Shown in pieces: positions 52,927-61,908 of a DNA stretch of 64,000 nt. The position numbers were made by a program, and so were the translations under genes. The notes beneath the pieces are model-generated. The model saw nothing but the letters and a program-made list of their open reading frames with translations. It had not been told where the DNA came from and did not search any database. Source of the DNA: Streptomyces spectabilis (lineage in GTDB: Bacteria > Actinomycetota > Actinomycetes > Streptomycetales > Streptomycetaceae); the NCBI RefSeq assembly GCF_008704795.1, contig NZ_CP023690.1, forward strand, positions 7,202,501 through 7,266,500, in the 5' to 3' direction. How positions within the stretch are numbered: position 1 is the stretch's first letter; each line of letters starts with the position of its first letter.

Positions 52927-53139
52927 TCAGCCGGAGCAGGCCGTGCGCTGCGCCTCCTGCCACGCGCAGACCGGGCACAGCGTGATGCCCTTGTACGACT
53001 CCGGGTACTCCGTGGGCTCCCGGCACAGCACGCACTCGGCGAACGGGGGGCCGTCGGCCGTCGCCGGGCCGTCCCCCGCGGGTGCGGTGCCGGGGGCGCA
53101 GTACCCGCCGCCGGTGTCGGTGCCGTTGTCGTCCGCCAT
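52927..53139 (-). CDS. Small zinc-ribbon-like protein
   Basis: 70 aa. A disordered Gly/Pro/Ala-rich first half, then two CxxC pairs (ECVLC, LCPVC) that form a likely zinc ribbon. ATG 53139. It lies between convergent ABC permease and minus-strand deacetylase genes, 10 bp from the latter. Function unknown; nucleic-acid or protein binding is possible. Confidence 0.7.
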   Translation of the reverse strand: MADDNGTDTGGGYCAPGTAPAGDGPATADGPPFAECVLCREPTEYPESYKGITLCPVCAWQEAQRTACSG

Positions 53140-53149
53140 GCCCACCAGC

Positions 53150-54010
53150 CTAGTTCCGGGCGCGGGCGGCATCGATCTGCTCCGACACCTTGACCAGGCG
53201 GAAGCCGCGCTCGCGGAGCTCGGGCACGATGCGGCGCAGCGCGCGCTCGGTGGCCGGGGCCGCGCTGCGCGTGCAGTGCATGACGACGACCGAGCCGGGG
53301 CGCACCTCCCGCAGGACCTGGCGCGCCACCGCGTCCGGGTCCGTCGCGAAGGCGTCGCCGCTCACCACGTCCCACTGCACCGCCGTGACGCCGCCCGGGG
53401 CCAGGGCGCGCAGCGCGGCCCGGTCGTAGCAGCCGCCGGGGAAGCGGAAGTACGGCACGGTCCGGGTGACGCCCGCCCGCCGGAAGGCGGCGAACGCGCG
53501 CTCCACGTCGGCGCGCATGCGCTCGCGCGGCAGCGTGGGCAGGCCGTAGCAGTCCGCCGTGAAGGCGTAGTGGCTGTAGGAGTGGTTGGCCACCTCGAAG
53601 AGCGGGTCACGGCCGATGTCCCGGGCCTGGGCCGGGTACTCCTCGGCCCAGCGGCCCGTCATGAAGAACGTCGCGGGGACCTTGAGGCGGCGCAGCGTCG
53701 CCACCAGGGCGGGGTTGTCGAACCGCTCGCCCGAGGTGGCCCGGGGGCCCTGGTCGGCGGTCATGTCGGCGTCGAAGGTGAGGGCCACGGCGGGCCGCTC
53801 CCGCCGGGCGGGCGCCTTGCTGAACACCGGGGTCAGACCCTGCGGGCCCGGCGCGAGGGTGGGCGGGGCGTTCCGCCCGGCGGGGGCGGCGGGCCGGTCG
53901 GGCCTGGGGGCGGACGCGGGGGCTTCGGGCGCGGTGCCGCAAGCCGTGAGGGCGGCGCCGAGGGCGAGGAGCGTGAGGAGGGAGGTCCACGTCGAAGTAC
54001 GAGTGATCAC
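53150..54010 (-). CDS. Polysaccharide deacetylase (NodB family) lipoprotein
   Basis: 286 aa. A signal peptide ends in lipobox LTAC (Cys24), a Pro/Ala-rich linker follows, then a NodB domain: ALTFDADM (Asp80, Asp82), NHSYSHY (His143, His147), FRFPGGCYD and a terminal VVMHCTRS. Would deacetylate cell-wall glycan or an exopolysaccharide at the cell surface. The GTG start has no ribosome site. It is not part of the Agd3-like locus 16 kb away but could act on related material. Confidence 0.82.
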   Translation of the reverse strand: MITRTSTWTSLLTLLALGAALTACGTAPEAPASAPRPDRPAAPAGRNAPPTLAPGPQGLTPVFSKAPARRERPAVALTFDADMTADQGPRATSGERFDNPALVATLRRLKVPATFFMTGRWAEEYPAQARDIGRDPLFEVANHSYSHYAFTADCYGLPTLPRERMRADVERAFAAFRRAGVTRTVPYFRFPGGCYDRAALRALAPGGVTAVQWDVVSGDAFATDPDAVARQVLREVRPGSVVVMHCTRSAAPATERALRRIVPELRERGFRLVKVSEQIDAARARN

Positions 54011-54163
54011 ACGGGGACGGTATCCGCATACAAGCGGTAAATCGGGCAGGCGGCATCGGTGCAGCGGTGTCGTCGTGGGGCCGTTTGGCCTGGTGGGCAC
54101 GGTGTGTCATCGTCCTGGGGGCGCCCATCGGCGCCCAGGGGATCCCGAGGAGTTGACGAAGCC

Positions 54164-55318
54164 TTGCTGTCTGAGGTGCCTGACCTGCCCGGCATCGGCT
54201 GGACCGAGCCCACGGGGGAGGCCGGGGCCGCCCGCTGGCACTCCGAGAGCGGCCTGCCCGCCCCCAAGCGGGTGATCGTCGCGGACGACCGGATGAAGGC
54301 CGACAAGGCCTACCGCCTGGCCTGCGAGGGCACCGCGCTGCTGTGGCGCGGTGACTACCAGGGCGCGCGCCAGCTCCTGAAGGCCCTGGGGCGGCGTCTC
54401 GACCGGCTCGCCCCGAAGCCGGGGTCGACCCCCGCGGAGACGTTCCACCGGCACCGCCAGGCCCGTGGCCACCGCGCCCGGGTCCTCGGCATGCTCCTCG
54501 TGGTCCTGGAGGAGGACCACGCCCTTGACCTGCGCCGCGCCCCGGACGTGCGCGAGGCGTGCGCGCAGGCGTACGGCCCGGCCCAGGGGCGCACGGTCGT
54601 CTCGCTGCGCGAGCTGCTCGGCGTGATCGGCGCCCACGAGTGGCGCAAGAAGGGCGTGGAGATGCCCGCCGCCGGCGGCCGGATCCACCCGCACTACGGG
54701 GTGTTCTCACCGATCCGGGGCGAGTACGTGGACCTGGTGGCCGAGGCCCCGCTGCCCGCGCCCGCACGGCTCACGACCGGTACCGCCTTCGACCTCGGCA
54801 CCGGCACCGGCGTGCTCGCCGCCGTCCTCGCCCACCGCGGCCTCGGCCGGGTCGTCGCCACCGACAGCAGCCCGCGCGCCCTCGCCTGCGCCCGGGACAA
54901 CGTGGCGCGGCTCGGCCTCACCGGCCGGGTCGAGGTCGTCGACGACGGCGCCCTGTACCCGCCGGGCCGCGCCGCGCTCGTCGTGTGCAATCCGCCCTGG
55001 CTCCCGGCCCGCCCCACCTCCGCCGTGGAGCAGGGCGTGTACGACCCGGACAGCGCGATGCTGAAGGCGTTCCTGGCCGGGCTCGCCGACCACCTGGAGC
55101 CGGCCGGCGAGGGCTGGCTGATCATCTCCGACCTGGCCGAGCACCTGGGCCTGAGGACCCGCCAGGAGCTCCTGGACGCCTTCGGCACGGCCGGGCTCCG
55201 CGTCGTGGACCGGCACGACGCGAGGCCCCGGCACCCGCGCGCGTCGGACCCGGGCGACCCGCTGCACACGGCCCGCGCCGCCGAGGTCACCTCCCTGTGG
55301 CGGCTCGCCCCGGCCTAG
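54164..55318 (+). CDS. SAM-dependent methyltransferase with NPPW motif
   Basis: About 384 aa. Motif I is FDLGTGTGVLAAVLAHRG near residue 210, and VVCNPPWLP (the NPPY-type motif of N-methyltransferases acting on amide or amino nitrogen) follows. The N-terminal 180 residues are helical and of unknown type. The start is uncertain: TTG 54164 (GAGGAG 11 bases upstream) is used, and GTG 54176 or upstream codons are possible. Substrate unknown; protein, rRNA or small-molecule targets fit the motif. Confidence 0.75.
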   Translation: MLSEVPDLPGIGWTEPTGEAGAARWHSESGLPAPKRVIVADDRMKADKAYRLACEGTALLWRGDYQGARQLLKALGRRLDRLAPKPGSTPAETFHRHRQARGHRARVLGMLLVVLEEDHALDLRRAPDVREACAQAYGPAQGRTVVSLRELLGVIGAHEWRKKGVEMPAAGGRIHPHYGVFSPIRGEYVDLVAEAPLPAPARLTTGTAFDLGTGTGVLAAVLAHRGLGRVVATDSSPRALACARDNVARLGLTGRVEVVDDGALYPPGRAALVVCNPPWLPARPTSAVEQGVYDPDSAMLKAFLAGLADHLEPAGEGWLIISDLAEHLGLRTRQELLDAFGTAGLRVVDRHDARPRHPRASDPGDPLHTARAAEVTSLWRLAPA

Positions 55319-55346
55319 AGCCCACCCCGGCGGCTCCAGCGAAGCG

Positions 55347-56729
55347 CTAGCCGTGCCAGGGACCCGTCACGGCGAACGTCGTCCCGGGCGTGTAGCAGTT
55401 CACGTACATCGTGCGGTGGTCGGGCGAGAAGGTGACGCCCGCGAACTCGCCCCACTCGGGGTCCTGCGGGGTGCCGATGTTCTTCGCGTTGCGGGCCATC
55501 GCGTACACCCGGCCGCCGCGCGTCACGCCGTACACGTGCTGGGTGCCGCCGCCGTCCTCGCACACCATGAGGCCGCCGCTCGGCGTCAGACAGATGTTGT
55601 CGGGGGACTCGCCGGGGAGCTGGACGTCGGTGTCCGGGCCGAAGACGATCACGAGCGTGAGGCAGCGGCGCGCCGGGTCGTAGCGCCACACCTGGCCGTA
55701 GTGGTCGCCCGCCGAACCCTCCGTTCTGCGCGCGTAGCTGGACACGAAGTACACGCAGCGGCCGCCCCAGTAGCAGCCTTCGAGCTTCTGCGCGTGCGTG
55801 ATGCCCTTCGGGCCGAAGTCCTGGTTGCGGATGGGCGTGGACACCGCGAGCGGGTCGGGCACGTCGACCCACTCGACCCCGCGGAAGGACGCGCCGGTCT
55901 CCTGGACGGCCGACAGGTCGGGCAGGCCGGGCACGCGCATCGCCTGGAGGCGGCCGCCCGCGCGCAGCGAGCCCCTGCCGCCCCCCGGCCGGTCCGGCAG
56001 GAAGCGGTAGAACAGGCCGAACGGCTTCTGGAAGGCGTCCTCGGTCTCGTACACCACACCGCGCCACGGGTCGACCGCGATCGCCTCGTGCTGGAAGCGG
56101 CCCATGGCCGTCAGCGGGATCGCCCCGGTGCGGCGCGGGTCGACCGGGTCGACCTCGAAGATGAAGCCGTGGTCCTTGGTGTAGCCGTTCGTCCCGGCCT
56201 TGTCCTCGGTCTCCTCGCAGGTCAGCCAGGTGCCCCAGGGGGTCGGGCCGCCCGCGCAGTTGACGGCGGTGCCCGCGATGGCGACGCGCTCGCCGAGCAC
56301 GTCGTCGTCGCGGTCGAGCGCGAGCGCCGTACAGCCGCCCTTCGCGGCCGGGTCGTACGTCAGCCCGTCGACGGTCGGCACGCCGATCTTCGCGGTGACG
56401 CGGTTCTCGTGGTTGCGCACCAGGTGGACGCCGCCGCGGCGGCCGCGGAAGGCGGCCATGCCGTCGTGGTTGCTGGGCACCTTGCCCTCGCCGGAGCGCA
56501 GCGGGTCGCCCTCGCGGGAGAGGACCTTGTAGCGGAAGCCCTCGGGCAGGTCGAGGAGTCCGTTCGGGTCGGGCACGAGCGGGCCGTAGCCCGCCCTGCC
56601 CTGGGCGGCCGCGGTGGCCGTGCCCGCGAAGAGCTCCGAGAGGGCGCCGGTGAAGGCGATCGAGGCCCCCAACGCTCCGGTGCGGGCGAGCACTTGACGT
56701 CTGGTCGCGCTGGGTCGTGTTTCGGACAT
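55347..56729 (-). CDS. Tat-exported PhoX-like (DUF839) protein
   Basis: 460 aa. Twin-arginine signal (TRRQVLARTG, 8-17; cleavage near ATAAA), then a DUF839/PhoX beta-propeller. Typical pieces: NHDGMAAF, LVRNHENR, GGPTPWGTWLTCEE, GRFQHEAIAVDP, SPDNICLTPSGGLMVCED and GVTFSPDHRTMYVN. PhoX enzymes are calcium/iron alkaline phosphatases. I see no clear PHO box upstream. ATG start with GGAGG about 8 bases upstream. Single gene. Confidence 0.85.
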   Translation of the reverse strand: MSETRPSATRRQVLARTGALGASIAFTGALSELFAGTATAAAQGRAGYGPLVPDPNGLLDLPEGFRYKVLSREGDPLRSGEGKVPSNHDGMAAFRGRRGGVHLVRNHENRVTAKIGVPTVDGLTYDPAAKGGCTALALDRDDDVLGERVAIAGTAVNCAGGPTPWGTWLTCEETEDKAGTNGYTKDHGFIFEVDPVDPRRTGAIPLTAMGRFQHEAIAVDPWRGVVYETEDAFQKPFGLFYRFLPDRPGGGRGSLRAGGRLQAMRVPGLPDLSAVQETGASFRGVEWVDVPDPLAVSTPIRNQDFGPKGITHAQKLEGCYWGGRCVYFVSSYARRTEGSAGDHYGQVWRYDPARRCLTLVIVFGPDTDVQLPGESPDNICLTPSGGLMVCEDGGGTQHVYGVTRGGRVYAMARNAKNIGTPQDPEWGEFAGVTFSPDHRTMYVNCYTPGTTFAVTGPWHG

Positions 56730-56785
56730 GCGGGCAACCTCCTGCTGGCGGACAGGACATGACCCGTTTGTGTGTACCACGCGTC

Positions 56786-57880
56786 TCAGCCGTTAACGAG
56801 CCCCTTGGCGTCGCGCGCGAGCGCCGTCAGCCGCGAAATCGCCCGGAAGTACTTCTTTCGGTACCCGCCGTTGAGCATGTCCTCGCCGAACAGCTGGTCG
56901 AAGGGGACGCCGGAGGCGAGCACCGGCACCTCGCGGTCGTAGAGCCGGTCGGCGAGCACCACCAGGCGCAGCGCCGTCGACTGGTCGGGCACCGGCGTGA
57001 CGTCGGTGAGGCAGACCGCCGTGAGGTCGTCGGTGAGGGCGCCGTACCGGCTCGGGTGGACGCGTGCCAGGTGGTCGAGCAGCTGCGGGAAGTCGTCCAG
57101 GCTCGCGCCCGCCGTCGCGTACGCGGCCTTGGTGACCTCCTCGTCGGTGTACGGGGCCGGGGCCTCGGGCAGACCGCGGTGGCGGTAGTCGTCGCCGTCG
57201 ATGCGCAACGTCCTGAAGTGCGCGGACAGGCCCTGGATCTCGCGCAGGAAGTCGACCGCGGCGAAGCGGCCCTCGCCCAGCTTGCCCGGAAGGGTGTTGG
57301 AGGTCGCGGCGAGCGCGACGCCCGCCTCGACGAGCTTGCGGAGCAGCGAGGACACCAGGACCGTGTCGCCCGGGTCGTCCAGCTCGAACTCGTCGATGCA
57401 CAGCAGCCGGTGCCCGCTGAGGGTCTTGACCGTCTGCTGGAAGCCGAGCGCGCCGACCAGGTTCGTCAGCTCCACGAACGTGCCGAACGCCTTCAGCGAC
57501 GGCTCCGCGGGGGTGGCGTGCCACAGGGACGCGAGCAGATGGGTCTTGCCGACGCCGTAGCCGCCGTCCAGATAGACCCCGCGCGGACCGGAGGGCGCGG
57601 CCTGCTTGGCCCGCCCGAACCACCTCCGCTTGCCCGAGCCGCTCGCGTGGGCCCCGCCGAGCCCGCCCGCGAAGGCACTCAGGACCCCGACGGCCTCGGT
57701 CTGGCTCGGCTGCTTCGGGTCCGGAATGTACGTATCGAAGCGGACCGAGTCGAAGCGCGGCGGCGGCACCATCTCGGCGACGAGGCGGTCCGCGGGCACG
57801 TGCGGCTCGCGGGCGCACAGGGAGAGGGGGCCCGCTTCGGGTATGGGGCTCTGCCCGGAGGCGGCGGTGGAGGCTGACAC
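56786..57880 (-). CDS. zapE: ZapE/AFG1-like ATPase
   Basis: 364 aa AAA-type P-loop ATPase of the AFG1/ZapE family. Walker A GGYGVGKTH (106-114), Walker B LLCIDEFELDD (159-169), sensor TSNTLPG, then GEGRF and YRKKYFRAISR near the C-terminus. In E. coli ZapE modulates FtsZ at division. In Streptomyces a division or protein-quality role is plausible. GTG 57880 gives MSASTAASGQ. Divergent from the RibD-like gene. Confidence 0.85.
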   Translation of the reverse strand: MSASTAASGQSPIPEAGPLSLCAREPHVPADRLVAEMVPPPRFDSVRFDTYIPDPKQPSQTEAVGVLSAFAGGLGGAHASGSGKRRWFGRAKQAAPSGPRGVYLDGGYGVGKTHLLASLWHATPAEPSLKAFGTFVELTNLVGALGFQQTVKTLSGHRLLCIDEFELDDPGDTVLVSSLLRKLVEAGVALAATSNTLPGKLGEGRFAAVDFLREIQGLSAHFRTLRIDGDDYRHRGLPEAPAPYTDEEVTKAAYATAGASLDDFPQLLDHLARVHPSRYGALTDDLTAVCLTDVTPVPDQSTALRLVVLADRLYDREVPVLASGVPFDQLFGEDMLNGGYRKKYFRAISRLTALARDAKGLVNG

Positions 57881-57926
57881 GTCTATCCACTCTAGGCCGC
57901 GTAGGAGCCGTGTAAGACTGCCGGGC

Positions 57927-58712
57927 ATGCGACGCCTGTTCCCTGTGACCGATCAGACATCCGAAACCGCCGGAATGCCGGGTTCTTCCGTCGATCGCGA
58001 GTGGACCCTCGACGAGCTGGCCGAGGCCTACGCCTATCCGGACCGGGAGGGCCCCTGGCTGCGCGCCAACATGGTCTCCACGCTCGACGGCGCGGCCCAG
58101 CACGACGGCCGCTCCCAGGCCATCTCCGGCGCCGCCGACATGCGGATCTTCGGCGCCCTCCGGGGCCTCGCGGACGCCGTCGTGGTCGGGGCCGAGACGG
58201 TACGCCAGGAGGGTTACCGCCCGGCCCGCGCGCGCGAGGCCTTCGCCGCCCGGCGCGCCGCCGCGGGGCAGCCGCCCGCGCCCGCCGTCGTCGTGCTCAG
58301 CGCGAGCCTGGAGCTGGATTTCACCCTGCCGCTGTTCACCGCGCCGCTGACGCCGACGCTCCTGGTGACCGGGGCCGCGGCGCCCGCGGACCGGGTGGAG
58401 GCCGCGCGCAAGGCGGGGGCGGAGGTCGTGCTCGCCGGCGAGGGGGCGGGGGCGGAGCCCGCCCGGGTGGTCGCGGAGCTCGCCGAGCGGGGGTTCGCGC
58501 GGCTGCTCACCGAGGGCGGGCCGCGCCTCCTCGGCCAGTTCGTGGCGGCGGGCGTGCTCGACGAGCTGTGTCTGACGGTGTCCCCGATGCTCACCGCGGG
58601 CGAGGCGCAGCGGATCGCGGTGGGGCCCGGCGCGGCGGTGCCCGAGCGGTTCGCGCTGGCGTCCGTACTGGAAGAGGCCGGGTTCCTCTTCACCCGATAC
58701 CGTCGGTCCTGA
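57927..58712 (+). CDS. Pyrimidine-reductase family protein (RibD C-terminal domain)
   Basis: 261 aa dihydrofolate-reductase-fold protein of the RibD_C family. Visible: RANMVSTLDGAAQHDGRSQ near residue 47, ADAVVVGAETVRQEGY, and LLTEGGPRLLGQFVAAGVLDELCLT, the NADPH/substrate region. It lacks the deaminase domain of RibD, so it is a stand-alone reductase; riboflavin or deazaflavin-related substrates are possible. ATG start; monocistronic. Confidence 0.82.
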   Translation: MRRLFPVTDQTSETAGMPGSSVDREWTLDELAEAYAYPDREGPWLRANMVSTLDGAAQHDGRSQAISGAADMRIFGALRGLADAVVVGAETVRQEGYRPARAREAFAARRAAAGQPPAPAVVVLSASLELDFTLPLFTAPLTPTLLVTGAAAPADRVEAARKAGAEVVLAGEGAGAEPARVVAELAERGFARLLTEGGPRLLGQFVAAGVLDELCLTVSPMLTAGEAQRIAVGPGAAVPERFALASVLEEAGFLFTRYRRS

Positions 58713-58845
58713 GAATCAGCGGAATCCCCCGTTCCGTTTCGCTTCGGCGGGGCACACTAAAGTGCGCAGCCCCCGCCTCGGGGCGGGGCAGGATGGTTTC
58801 CGCAGGGGCCTTGTCCACGGCCCACGGAGGAGAAGGGCGCCTGTC

Positions 58846-59319
58846 GTGTTCACAAGCGTATTGATGATCGAGAAGGCCCTGACGTCCGCCGACGTGGAGT
58901 TCGTCACGACCTTGCACGGCGACGAGCCGGTCACCTTCCACGTGCTCCTGCAGCCGCGCGGGGACCAGGCGGACCGGCTGCTGCGGGCGATCGACGACGT
59001 GGCGCTCGGCGAGCTCGACGAGGCCGTGCGCGAGGGGAGCGTGCCGGAGGGCGACGAGGCCGTCGGCCCCGGCGAGCAGGCCCTCCAGGTGTCCCTCACC
59101 GCCCTGCGGGCGGCGGGCAGCGCGGCCGAGGGCAAGCTCATCGAGGACCACCCCCTCGACGCCCTGCGCGAGCTCGTCGACGCGTCCGGGGCCGACGAGG
59201 TCATCGTCCTCACCGACCCCCACTACGTGGAGGAGTTCTTCCACCGCGACTGGGCGTCCCGGGCCCGGCACAAGGTCGGCGTACCGGTCCTGAAGCTCTT
59301 CTCGCACAGCGAGAAGTAG
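58846..59319 (+). CDS. Conserved actinobacterial hypothetical protein
   Basis: 157 aa cytoplasmic alpha/beta protein. Begins MFTSVLMIEKALTSADVEF and ends EEFFHRDWASRARHKVGVPVLKLFSHSE, a pattern I recall as highly conserved in Streptomyces. It is often mislabelled indole-3-glycerol phosphate synthase; it has none of that enzyme's barrel motifs. GTG start with GGAGG 15 bases upstream (ATG 58864 is an alternative). Probably a small nucleotide- or stress-related protein; function unknown. Confidence 0.8.
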   Translation: MFTSVLMIEKALTSADVEFVTTLHGDEPVTFHVLLQPRGDQADRLLRAIDDVALGELDEAVREGSVPEGDEAVGPGEQALQVSLTALRAAGSAAEGKLIEDHPLDALRELVDASGADEVIVLTDPHYVEEFFHRDWASRARHKVGVPVLKLFSHSEK

Positions 59320-59426
59320 GCGAGGAGCGGGCGAGCGGGGGCGGGCGCGGGCGCGACCGGTGCGTCCCCGGTGGGACGGATAGGGTGGAGACGCTCATGT
59401 CACCGTCACACCTCTCGGGAGAGAAG

Positions 59427-60824
59427 ATGGCACCCGGCCTCCCCTCCGCCATGCCCCGACCGCACTTCATCGGCATCGGCGGCGCCGGAATGTCGGGCAT
59501 CGCGAAGATCCTCGCCCAGCGCGGCGCCCGCGTCGCGGGCAGTGACGCCCGGGACTCCGCGACCGCGGCGGCCCTGCGCGAACTCGGCGCGACGGTGCAC
59601 ATCGGGCACGCGGCGGAGCACCTGGCGGACGATGCCAGCTGCGTCGTCGTCTCCTCGGCGATCCGCGCCGACAACCCGGAGCTGGCCCGCGCCGCGGAGC
59701 TCGGCATCCCGGTCGTGCACCGCTCGGACGCGCTCGCCGCGCTGATGGAGGGCCTGCGCCCGCTCGCCGTCGCGGGCACGCACGGCAAGACCACCACCAC
59801 GTCCATGCTGGCCGTGAGCCTGTCCGCGCTCGGCCTGCACCCCTCGTACGCCATCGGCGGCGACCTGGACGCCCCGGGCTCCAACGCGGACCACGGCACC
59901 GGCGAGATCTTCGTCGCCGAGGCGGATGAAAGCGACCGCAGCTTCCACAAGTACGCGCCCGAGGTCGCCATCGTCCTGAACGTGGAGTTGGACCACCACG
60001 CCAACTACGCCTCCATGGACGAGATCTACGAGTCCTTCGAGACGTTCGCTGACAAGATCGTCCCCGGTGGCACGCTGGTCGTCGCCGCCGACCACGACGG
60101 TGCGCGGGAGCTGACCCGGCGCCTCGCCAAGCGCGGCACGGACCTGCGGATCGTCACCTACGGCGAGTCCGCCGACGCCGACGTGCGGATCACCGACGTG
60201 ACCCCCCAGGGCCTCAAGAGCGAGGTCACCGTCCTCCTCGACGGCACCGAGCTGCGCTTCGCCGTGTCCGTGCCGGGGCGCCACTACGCGCACAACGCGG
60301 TCGCCGCGCTCGCCGCGGGCGTCGCCCTCGGCATCCCCGCCGCGGAGCTGGCCCCGGCCCTGGCCGCCTACACCGGCGTCAAGCGCCGCCTCCAGCTCAA
60401 GGGCGAGGCGCGCGGCGTCCAGGTCATCGACAGCTACGCGCACCACCCGACGGAGATGACCGCCGACCTGGAGGCGATGCGCGGCGCGGCGGCGGACGCC
60501 CGCCTGCTCGTCCTCTTCCAGCCGCACCTGTTCTCCCGCACCCAGGAGCTGGGCCGCGAGATGGGCGAGGCCCTGGCGCTCGCCGACGCCTCCGTCGTCC
60601 TCGACATCTACCCCGCGCGCGAGGACCCGATCCCCGGCGTGACCAGCACGCTCATCATCGAAGCCGCCCGTGCTGCGGGCGCCGACGTACGGGCCGCGCA
60701 GGACAAGGAGAGCGCGCCGGAGCTGATCGCGGGAATGGCGCGCCCCGGTGATCTCGTTCTCACCATGGGAGCGGGCGACGTCACGGACCTCGGCCCGCGG
60801 ATCCTGGACCAGCTGGCCCGGTAG
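59427..60824 (+). CDS. murC: UDP-N-acetylmuramate--L-alanine ligase
   Basis: 465 aa Mur ligase adding L-Ala to UDP-MurNAc in peptidoglycan synthesis. UDP-binding FIGIGGAGMSGIAK (14-27), ATP loop AGTHGKTTTTSML (116-128), VEADESDRSF-type central motif (AEADESDRSFHKY), and YAHHPTE for Mg2+/substrate. ATG 59427 is chosen for GGGAGAG 6-7 bases upstream; ATG 59397 and GTG 59385 are in frame but have no ribosome site. Away from the dcw cluster, as in other Streptomyces. Confidence 0.95.
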   Translation: MAPGLPSAMPRPHFIGIGGAGMSGIAKILAQRGARVAGSDARDSATAAALRELGATVHIGHAAEHLADDASCVVVSSAIRADNPELARAAELGIPVVHRSDALAALMEGLRPLAVAGTHGKTTTTSMLAVSLSALGLHPSYAIGGDLDAPGSNADHGTGEIFVAEADESDRSFHKYAPEVAIVLNVELDHHANYASMDEIYESFETFADKIVPGGTLVVAADHDGARELTRRLAKRGTDLRIVTYGESADADVRITDVTPQGLKSEVTVLLDGTELRFAVSVPGRHYAHNAVAALAAGVALGIPAAELAPALAAYTGVKRRLQLKGEARGVQVIDSYAHHPTEMTADLEAMRGAAADARLLVLFQPHLFSRTQELGREMGEALALADASVVLDIYPAREDPIPGVTSTLIIEAARAAGADVRAAQDKESAPELIAGMARPGDLVLTMGAGDVTDLGPRILDQLAR

Positions 60825-60874
60825 GGCCACCGCGTACATCGCGTACTCACGCAACACGTAAGGGGATGCGTTCC

Positions 60875-61282
60875 ATGTCGTACGACGTCGAGAAGCCCGA
60901 CGAGCAGTGGCGTGCGGAGCTGACCCCCGCGGAGTACGCCGTCCTGCGCCAGGCGGGCACCGAGCCCGCCTTCCGGGGCGAGTACACGGACACCAGGACC
61001 AAGGGTGTCTACTCCTGCCGGGCGTGCGGCGCGGAGCTGTTCACCTCCGGCGAGAAGTTCGAGTCCCACTGCGGCTGGCCGAGCTTCTTCGACCCCAAGG
61101 ACAGCGACGCCGTGGAGCTGCTCTCGGACACCTCGCACGGAATGGTCCGCACGGAGGTCCGCTGCGCCCGCTGCGGCTCCCACCTCGGCCACGTCTTCGA
61201 GGGCGAGGGCTACCCGACCCCGACGGACCAGCGCTACTGCATCAACTCCATCTCACTGCGGCTGACTCCCGACGAGGGCTGA
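60875..61282 (+). CDS. msrB: Peptide-methionine (R)-S-oxide reductase MsrB
   Basis: 135 aa thiol enzyme repairing methionine-R-sulfoxide. Zinc site CxxC pairs C48/C51 (CRACG) and C97/C100 (CARCG), catalytic Cys122 in RYCINS, and Cys66 in HCGWPSFF as likely resolving residue. ATG 60875 has AAGGGG about 9 bases upstream; the in-frame ATG 60866 abuts it. 50 bp after murC, possibly co-transcribed. Confidence 0.95.
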   Translation: MSYDVEKPDEQWRAELTPAEYAVLRQAGTEPAFRGEYTDTRTKGVYSCRACGAELFTSGEKFESHCGWPSFFDPKDSDAVELLSDTSHGMVRTEVRCARCGSHLGHVFEGEGYPTPTDQRYCINSISLRLTPDEG

Positions 61283-61306
61283 CCGGCCGCCGGTAGCGTG
61301 GCGGGC

Positions 61307-61849
61307 ATGTCGCCTGCCGGAGCCTCGCGGTCTGCCGACGTGACCTGCCCCGGGTGCGGCGCGCCCCGGACCGTCGCGGTGGACGACGCCGCCGTCGGCA
61401 GGGGCCTGCGCCGGCGCCTGGCGAGGGCGCCGCTGCCCGCCCGCGAGGCGCTGCTGCACGCCGCCGAGGGCGCGCTCCTGGTCGCCCTCACGCTCGGCTG
61501 GGCCGCCATGGGCCGGGACCAGGGCAAACCGCTCTACGTGATCGGCGCCCTCGCCCTCACGGCGGTGGTCGCCGTCGTCACGTCCGCCGTCGTCCGCGGC
61601 GACCTGCGCGGACGGCTCGCCGTACGGGTGGGGGCGGCGCGGGCCGACCCGTACTGGAAGGCGGCGCGCCACTGCCCCGGCTGCGACACGGTGTTCTGCC
61701 CCCGGGGCACCCCCTGGCGGGGCGCCCTGACCCCCGAGCAGTTCAAGAAGCTGGTGTGGACGCAAGGGGGCTACGCCGACCGGCTCGCCCCCGGCGACGG
61801 GGCGCGCGCCGCCGAGGTGCCGCCCGGGACCGTGGCCGGGCGGGGCTGA
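61307..61849 (+). CDS. Membrane protein with two zinc-ribbon segments
   Basis: 180 aa. An N-terminal CPGCGAPR ribbon half, two membrane segments (about 55-95), then CPGCDTVFCPRGTPW. The spacing suggests two cytoplasmic zinc knuckles flanking a hairpin in the membrane. ATG 61307 follows msrB by 24 bp. Function unknown. Converges on the P450 gene. Confidence 0.7.
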   Translation: MSPAGASRSADVTCPGCGAPRTVAVDDAAVGRGLRRRLARAPLPAREALLHAAEGALLVALTLGWAAMGRDQGKPLYVIGALALTAVVAVVTSAVVRGDLRGRLAVRVGAARADPYWKAARHCPGCDTVFCPRGTPWRGALTPEQFKKLVWTQGGYADRLAPGDGARAAEVPPGTVAGRG

Positions 61850-61908
61850 GACCTCAGGAGAACGCCACCGCGCGGCACGGGGCGGTGGACGCCCGCGACG
61901 GCGAGCCG

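Noticed and set aside
55347..56729. PHO box upstream of the PhoX-like gene
   Set aside because: No GTTCACC-type direct repeats could be seen in the short upstream region.
58846..59319. Indole-3-glycerol phosphate synthase
   Set aside because: This label is often attached to the family, but the protein is only 157 aa and lacks TrpC barrel motifs.
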